Source: Chloroflexota bacterium
GTDB lineage: Bacteria > Chloroflexota > Anaerolineae > UBA3071
DNA length: 9,567 nucleotides
Direction: 5' to 3'
Assembly: GCA_014383605.1 (NCBI GenBank)
Contig: JACNHM010000388.1
Span: 1 to 9,567, forward strand
Under the pieces are notes generated by a model that did no database searches, was not told the origin of the DNA, and saw nothing but the letters and a program-made list of their open reading frames with translations. The translations under genes were made by a program, and so were the position numbers. This document shows, piece after piece, positions 5,825 to 9,567 of the stretch. The stretch's first letter is position 1; each line of letters opens with the position of its first letter.

Positions 5825-7186
5825 ATGAGGGAACGCCGCATCCACTTCACCACACGCGACCTGCTGATGATGGCCGCCCTGGCTGCTCTGGGGGGTGTCG
5901 CCGGCACCTACGTCAACGCCATCGGTGACTTCTTCCAGTCCATCCTGGGTTTTGCCGGGACGACGCAGTGGGCTGCGGGCCTGCACGTCCTCTGGCTGAC
6001 CCTGGCCGTAGGGCTGACCCGCAAGCAAGGCGCTGGCACCGTCACCGGCATACTCAAGGGCAGCGTCGAGTTGCTCACCGGCAACACGCATGGCCTGCTG
6101 GTCGTGCTGGTCGACATCATCGCCGGCCTGCTCGTGGACCTGGGCTTCCTTCCCTTCCGGGACAAGGATTCTCCGTTGGCCTACTGTCTGGCGGGAGGGC
6201 TGTCCGCGGCATCCAATGTGTTCGTCTTCCAGCTCTTCGCAGCCGTACCGGCCGACACGCTGGCCTATTGGGCCCTGCTTCTGGTGGCGGGCGTGGCCTT
6301 ACTGTCCGGGGTAGTGTTCGGCGGCGTGCTGAGCCGCGCGCTGGTCAGCGCCTTGCGTCGCGCCGGTGTGGTCAAGGATAGGCCCGCCGCCGCGGTGAGC
6401 CGCAAGGTCTATCTGATCGCTCTGGCGGGCGCTGCGCTGCTCGCCGGCGCGCTGACAGTCTACCTGCGCCAGGCGTTGCGAGGACCGCCCACGGTGCACA
6501 TTGGCGGCGCGGTGGAGGCCCCCTACGACTATCCTCGGGAGCATGGTGACATCTCCCAGGTCACCGCCGAAGGCACCCTGAGCGATGTGACCAGCCGCTA
6601 CACCGGAGTGCCGCTGCGCGAGCTCGTCGCCCTGGCCCGGCCGGCTCCTGGCGCCGCGCTGCTGCTGATCCGCGCCTCTGATGGCTACGCCTTCTTCGTG
6701 AGCATGGATGAGCTGCGCAGCAACGAGAGCTTGCTGCTGGCCCCCCAGGGTGAAGGGACTGAGGCATCATACAGTGTCGTGGGGGCGGTCAACAGCAAGG
6801 CCTGGGTGCGCGGCGTCAGTGAGTTGGCGGTGGTGGGCGCCGCGTCGCTGGATGTGAGTGGCGCATTGGCCCGTCCGGGGGCCTACGACCCTGGGGAATG
6901 GCAAACCGAGATGGACAGCACGCGGCTGGACCTGGGTGAGGGGCCCGTGAAGGTGCAGGGCGTCCCCCTGGGCAGTGTGCTGCAGAGGCTGCAACCGCAC
7001 GACGATGCCACCACCGTCCTGCTGCACGCCGCCGGAGAGCCGATCTCGTTGCCCCTCGCCGATGTGCTGGGCGACGACGACCTGCGCGTCTTCACCGTCA
7101 TTGGCCCGGCGGACGTCACCTTCGCCGTCGCCCGCATGGACGGCCAGGTGCTCGCCGCGCACGTGGTCGGCATCGAAGTGCGTTGA
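5825..7186 (+). CDS. ECF transporter S component (YkoE-like) fused to two SUOX-like extracytoplasmic domains
   Basis: A 453-residue substrate-binding subunit of an energy-coupling-factor vitamin/cofactor importer. Residues 1-185 contain about six membrane helices. The segment GTVTGILKGSVELLTGN (about 71-87) resembles YkoE, the S component of the YkoEDC thiamine/HMP-type transporter. A seventh helix (about 194-214) leads to a soluble tail. Domain 1 (about 222-338) has RYTGVPLRELVALA and ASDGYAF, and domain 2 (about 341-453) has VQGVPLGSVL and ends VVGIEVR. Both patterns fit the Oxidored_molyb/sulfite-oxidase fold. The tail has no cysteine, so the usual Mo-ligating Cys is absent. It is probably a binding domain rather than an enzyme. 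GAGAGG 7 nt before the ATG at 5825 fixes the start. YkoE proteins are usually about 200 residues, so the tail is an addition. The substrate is not proven. Confidence 0.8.
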   Translation: MRERRIHFTTRDLLMMAALAALGGVAGTYVNAIGDFFQSILGFAGTTQWAAGLHVLWLTLAVGLTRKQGAGTVTGILKGSVELLTGNTHGLLVVLVDIIAGLLVDLGFLPFRDKDSPLAYCLAGGLSAASNVFVFQLFAAVPADTLAYWALLLVAGVALLSGVVFGGVLSRALVSALRRAGVVKDRPAAAVSRKVYLIALAGAALLAGALTVYLRQALRGPPTVHIGGAVEAPYDYPREHGDISQVTAEGTLSDVTSRYTGVPLRELVALARPAPGAALLLIRASDGYAFFVSMDELRSNESLLLAPQGEGTEASYSVVGAVNSKAWVRGVSELAVVGAASLDVSGALARPGAYDPGEWQTEMDSTRLDLGEGPVKVQGVPLGSVLQRLQPHDDATTVLLHAAGEPISLPLADVLGDDDLRVFTVIGPADVTFAVARMDGQVLAAHVVGIEVR

Positions 7187-7194
7187 GGTCGAAC

Positions 7195-8688
7195 GTGATC
7201 GCCATTGAGGGCTTTGGCTTCCGCTTCCGGGATAGCGACCGCGAAACGCTGCACGATGTGACGCTGGTGGTTGAGCCGGGGGAGTTCCTGCTCGTCACCG
7301 GGCCGTCGGGCTGCGGCAAGTCCGTCCTGGCGCTGGCCATCGGCGGCTATCTGTTCCGCCAATACGATGTCGACGCGCGCGGCACCGTCACAGTGGCCGG
7401 GATGGATGTGCGTCAGAGGCCTGTTTACGACATAGCTGAGGCCGTCGGGCTCGTGCAACAGAACCCCGAGGCCCAATTCTGCACCCTCACTGTGCGCGAC
7501 GAGGTGGCCTTTGGTCTGGAGAACCGCTGCCTGCCTCGCGACGAGATTGGCGATCGTTTGACCTGGGCGTTGAGCATTGTCGGCGCCGAGCACCTGGAAG
7601 AGCGGTCGCTGGCGACGCTTTCGGGCGGCGAGAAACAGAAGGTGGCCATCGCCGCCATGATGGCGACCAAGCCCCAAGTGCTCATTCTCGACGAGCCCAC
7701 GTCCAACCTGGACCCTACCGCCACGTTGGAGATGTTCCAGGTCATCGAGCACATCCGGGCCAAGGCCGGCATGACCATCATCGTCATTGAGCACAAGCTG
7801 GATTACCTGCGGCGCTTCCATCCCCGGCTGGTCTCTATGGACGATGGTCGCATCGTCTACGATGGCCCGATGCTGGACACCGCCCACCACGGGCCTGCCG
7901 CCATTCCTGCTCGGGCGCCCGAGTCAGCAGCGGACCGTCCGGCCATCCCTGGCTGGCCCAGGAACGATCCCCTCATCATCGTCGAGGATCTCCACGCCGG
8001 GTACGACGAGCGCGCGGTCTTGGACGGCATCTCGCTGAGCGTGCACGCCGGCGACTTCGTGTCCGTCATGGGCGACAACGGTTCGGGCAAGACCACCTTT
8101 CTCCAGTGCCTGTTGGGGCTGCTCAAACCCAGCGGTGGCAGGGTCTTGGTCATGGGCCAGGACACCCGCCGCGTGCCCGTCTCCCGCCTGGCCCGGCAGG
8201 TTGGCTATGTCTTCCAGAACCCCGATCATCAGTTGTTCGCCGACAGCGTGTGGGAAGAAGCGGTGTTTGCCCTGCGCCAACTGGCGGGTCGCGGCGCTCT
8301 CGACGAGGCACAGATGGCACGCGTCCGGGAGCTTTTGGCCCGCTGCGATCTCGGCGATCGCCTGGATGAGCATCCCTACCGGCTGAGCTACGGGCAGAAG
8401 CGCCGTCTGAATCTGGTCTCGGTGCTGTCGTACGATCCGAGGGTCATCCTGTTGGACGAGATGCTCATCGGCCAGGACCCGGCCAACGCGGCGTTCCTGC
8501 TGGACCTGCTGCGCGGGTGCACCGCAAGGGGCGCCGCAGTGATTCTGGTCAACCATGCACCCGAACTGACCGGCCGCTATGCCAATCGGCTGCTCTTCTT
8601 CGATAGTGGCCAGATCGTCGTGGACGCGCCGACGGAGGAAGGCTTCGCACAACTGGCCTCCCTGGGACGGACGGCCTATGTCCCCTAG
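7195..8688 (+). CDS. ECF transporter ATPase, fused double ATP-binding subunit (YkoD-like)
   Basis: A 497-residue cytoplasmic ATPase with two ABC domains that energises the S component. Domain 1: Walker A GPSGCGKS (36-43), Q-loop VQQNPEAQF (87-95), signature LSGGEKQK (142-149), Walker B LILDEP (163-168), His200. Domain 2: Walker A GDNGSGKTT (293-301), Q-loop VFQNPDHQLF (339-348), signature LSYGQKRR (397-404), Walker B VILLDE followed by M (417-423), GQD in the D-loop, His454. A linker of about 25 residues rich in Ala/Pro joins them. The fused A1-A2 form is the YkoD type. I take GTG 7195 as the start because TGAGGT, overlapping the previous stop, sits 6 nt before it. TTG at 7183 would add four residues. 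Domain 2 has a non-consensus signature and lacks the Pro after DE, as is common in asymmetric ECF pairs. Confidence 0.93.
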   Translation: MIAIEGFGFRFRDSDRETLHDVTLVVEPGEFLLVTGPSGCGKSVLALAIGGYLFRQYDVDARGTVTVAGMDVRQRPVYDIAEAVGLVQQNPEAQFCTLTVRDEVAFGLENRCLPRDEIGDRLTWALSIVGAEHLEERSLATLSGGEKQKVAIAAMMATKPQVLILDEPTSNLDPTATLEMFQVIEHIRAKAGMTIIVIEHKLDYLRRFHPRLVSMDDGRIVYDGPMLDTAHHGPAAIPARAPESAADRPAIPGWPRNDPLIIVEDLHAGYDERAVLDGISLSVHAGDFVSVMGDNGSGKTTFLQCLLGLLKPSGGRVLVMGQDTRRVPVSRLARQVGYVFQNPDHQLFADSVWEEAVFALRQLAGRGALDEAQMARVRELLARCDLGDRLDEHPYRLSYGQKRRLNLVSVLSYDPRVILLDEMLIGQDPANAAFLLDLLRGCTARGAAVILVNHAPELTGRYANRLLFFDSGQIVVDAPTEEGFAQLASLGRTAYVP

Positions 8689-9469
8689 GTACGGCGTGCG
8701 TCCCAGAGCCCGGATCGCCTACCATCCCGGCGACTCCTTCTTCCATCGCCTGCATCCCCTGGTGAAGGTGGCCTGGTTGCTCTGGGGGACGATTCTTGTC
8801 TTCGCCGTTCGCAGTGCGTGGGCCGTAGGGGCCGTGGTGATCCTGCTCCTCCTGTGCTTTCCCCTGGCCGGTGTGCGCCTGGGACGTGTGCGAGGGACGC
8901 GATTGTTCATCACGACCGCCCTGCTCCTGGGATTCCTGCAGATGGTCTTCGTGCGTGGTGGCACCGCCCTGCTCGAACTCGGCCCGCTGACGGTGACTGT
9001 CGGCGGGTTGCGGTCCGCGATCTATGTGGCCGCCCGCTTTCTGAGCGTGACCCTGATGAGCTATCTGTTTGTGCTGACCACGGAGCCCAACGACCTGGCC
9101 TACGGGCTGATGCAAGCCGGTCTGCCCTACCGCTACGGCTTTGCTCTGATCACGGCCCTGCGCCTGGTGCCCACCTTCGAGCAGGAGGGCCAGATCGTCT
9201 ACCATGCTCAGCTGGCGCGCGGTGTGCAGTACGATATCCGCAGCCCTCGCCGCTTCTTGACCCTGGGCCGGCAGTTCTTCCTGCCCTTGCTGGTCTCGGC
9301 GTTGGGCAAGGTTGACGTCCTGGCCGTTTCGATGGAGGGCCGCTGCTTTGGCAAGACTGCGCGGCGTACCTTCCTGCGGGAGGTCCGCGCCTCCTGGCGG
9401 GATGGCCTGAGCATCGCCCTGCTGGTGGTGACCGTGGCAGCGATGGTCTTCGTGTGGCTGGTCCATTAG
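8678..9469 (+). CDS. ECF transporter T component (EcfT/YkoC-like membrane coupling subunit)
   Basis: A 263-residue membrane protein that couples the ATPases to the S component. The N-terminus YHPGDSFFHRLHPLVKVAW is the usual EcfT opening (short amphipathic segment, H-x-L-x-P-x-x-K). About four to six helices follow, between residues 29 and 145. The cytoplasmic coupling helices carry the two characteristic motifs: LARG (179-182) and a second, altered one, SMEGRCFG (218-225), in place of ARG-F-G. A final helix spans about 243-262. The ATG at 8678 overlaps the ATPase gene by 11 bp, so the two are co-translated. A GTG at 8696 with AGGT before it is a possible alternative start, 6 codons shorter. 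The order S-A-A-T matches ykoE-ykoD-ykoC. Confidence 0.9.
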   Translation: MSPRYGVRPRARIAYHPGDSFFHRLHPLVKVAWLLWGTILVFAVRSAWAVGAVVILLLLCFPLAGVRLGRVRGTRLFITTALLLGFLQMVFVRGGTALLELGPLTVTVGGLRSAIYVAARFLSVTLMSYLFVLTTEPNDLAYGLMQAGLPYRYGFALITALRLVPTFEQEGQIVYHAQLARGVQYDIRSPRRFLTLGRQFFLPLLVSALGKVDVLAVSMEGRCFGKTARRTFLREVRASWRDGLSIALLVVTVAAMVFVWLVH

Positions 9470-9484
9470 ACGACGTGTCTCAGT

Positions 9485-9567
9485 AGATCCAAAAAGCTCG
9501 CGGTGGACTTGGCAGTCCACCGCCTTTCTGCCGGACTTGGCAGTCCGGCAGGAGCAAACTTGGATCT
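9485..9567. repeat. Twin-hairpin element flanked by an inverted repeat; probable terminator of the ECF operon
   Basis: Two hairpins share the core GGACT-TGGC-AGTCC. Hairpin 1 pairs GCGGTGGACT (9500-9509) with AGTCCACCGC (9514-9523) and is followed by CTTTCT. Hairpin 2 pairs CTGCCGGACT (9528-9537) with AGTCCGGCAG (9542-9551). Both have loop TGGC. The pair is enclosed by AGATCCAA (9485-9492) and TTGGATCT (9560-9567), a perfect 8-bp inverted repeat that touches the window edge and may be longer. It begins 16 bp after the last ECF gene, so hairpin 1 can serve as terminator. The symmetrical cloverleaf form suggests a mobile palindromic (REP/MITE-like) repeat. Confidence 0.75.

Noticed and set aside
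6883..7890. Long minus-strand open frames under the ECF genes (also at 7924-8652 and 8549-9520)
   Set aside because: They are antisense shadows of well-supported ECF genes, with low-complexity His/Arg/Gln-rich products and no start signals.

Overview
The window is GC-rich, densely coded bacterial DNA. It holds two divergent operons separated by about 860 bp of non-coding DNA that is full of signals. The gene content (a CUT1-type sugar or polyol importer with its solute-binding protein first, and a YkoE-YkoD-YkoC-type ECF transporter) and the protein style suggest Chloroflexota (Anaerolineae/Caldilineae-like). That assignment is an inference from gene style, not from a marker gene.

Left half, minus strand (4963 down to 1): a solute-binding lipoprotein, two MalF/MalG-type permeases, a small two-helix membrane protein resembling the C-terminal half of DUF2160, and the first 13 codons of a probable zinc-dependent medium-chain dehydrogenase. 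No ATPase of this importer is present. The binding protein is the oddity. It is a single 955-residue polypeptide with two binding domains in tandem, and 1307 bp of the two copies are identical base for base, while the few dozen bases just outside that core are homologous but diverged. A consensus promoter (TTGACA-17-TATAAT) lies about 200 nt upstream of the start. The leader contains a 16-codon upstream ORF with a strong ribosome binding site.

Middle, 4964-5824: the two divergent promoters, a candidate operator, a 70-bp imperfect palindrome, and then the plus-strand leader. The leader holds a structured RNA at 5576-5679: a closing helix around one arm carrying a variant 11-nt tetraloop receptor and a second arm capped by GAAA. 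Two hairpins and a strong intrinsic terminator (5752-5785) follow, just before the first gene. This is the architecture of a transcription-terminating riboswitch. From memory its layout best resembles the Moco (molybdenum cofactor) RNA motif, but I could not verify the class.

Right half, plus strand (5825-9469): a three-gene ECF transporter in the order S component, fused double ATPase, T component. The S component carries a C-terminal extension of about 235 residues that I read as two degenerate, Cys-less domains of the sulfite-oxidase/Oxidored_molyb fold, predicted to lie outside the membrane. The Moco-like leader and the Moco-fold extension are independent hints in the same direction. The working hypothesis is an ECF importer for molybdenum cofactor, a molybdopterin precursor or a related pterin. 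The operon ends in a twin-hairpin element at 9485-9567.
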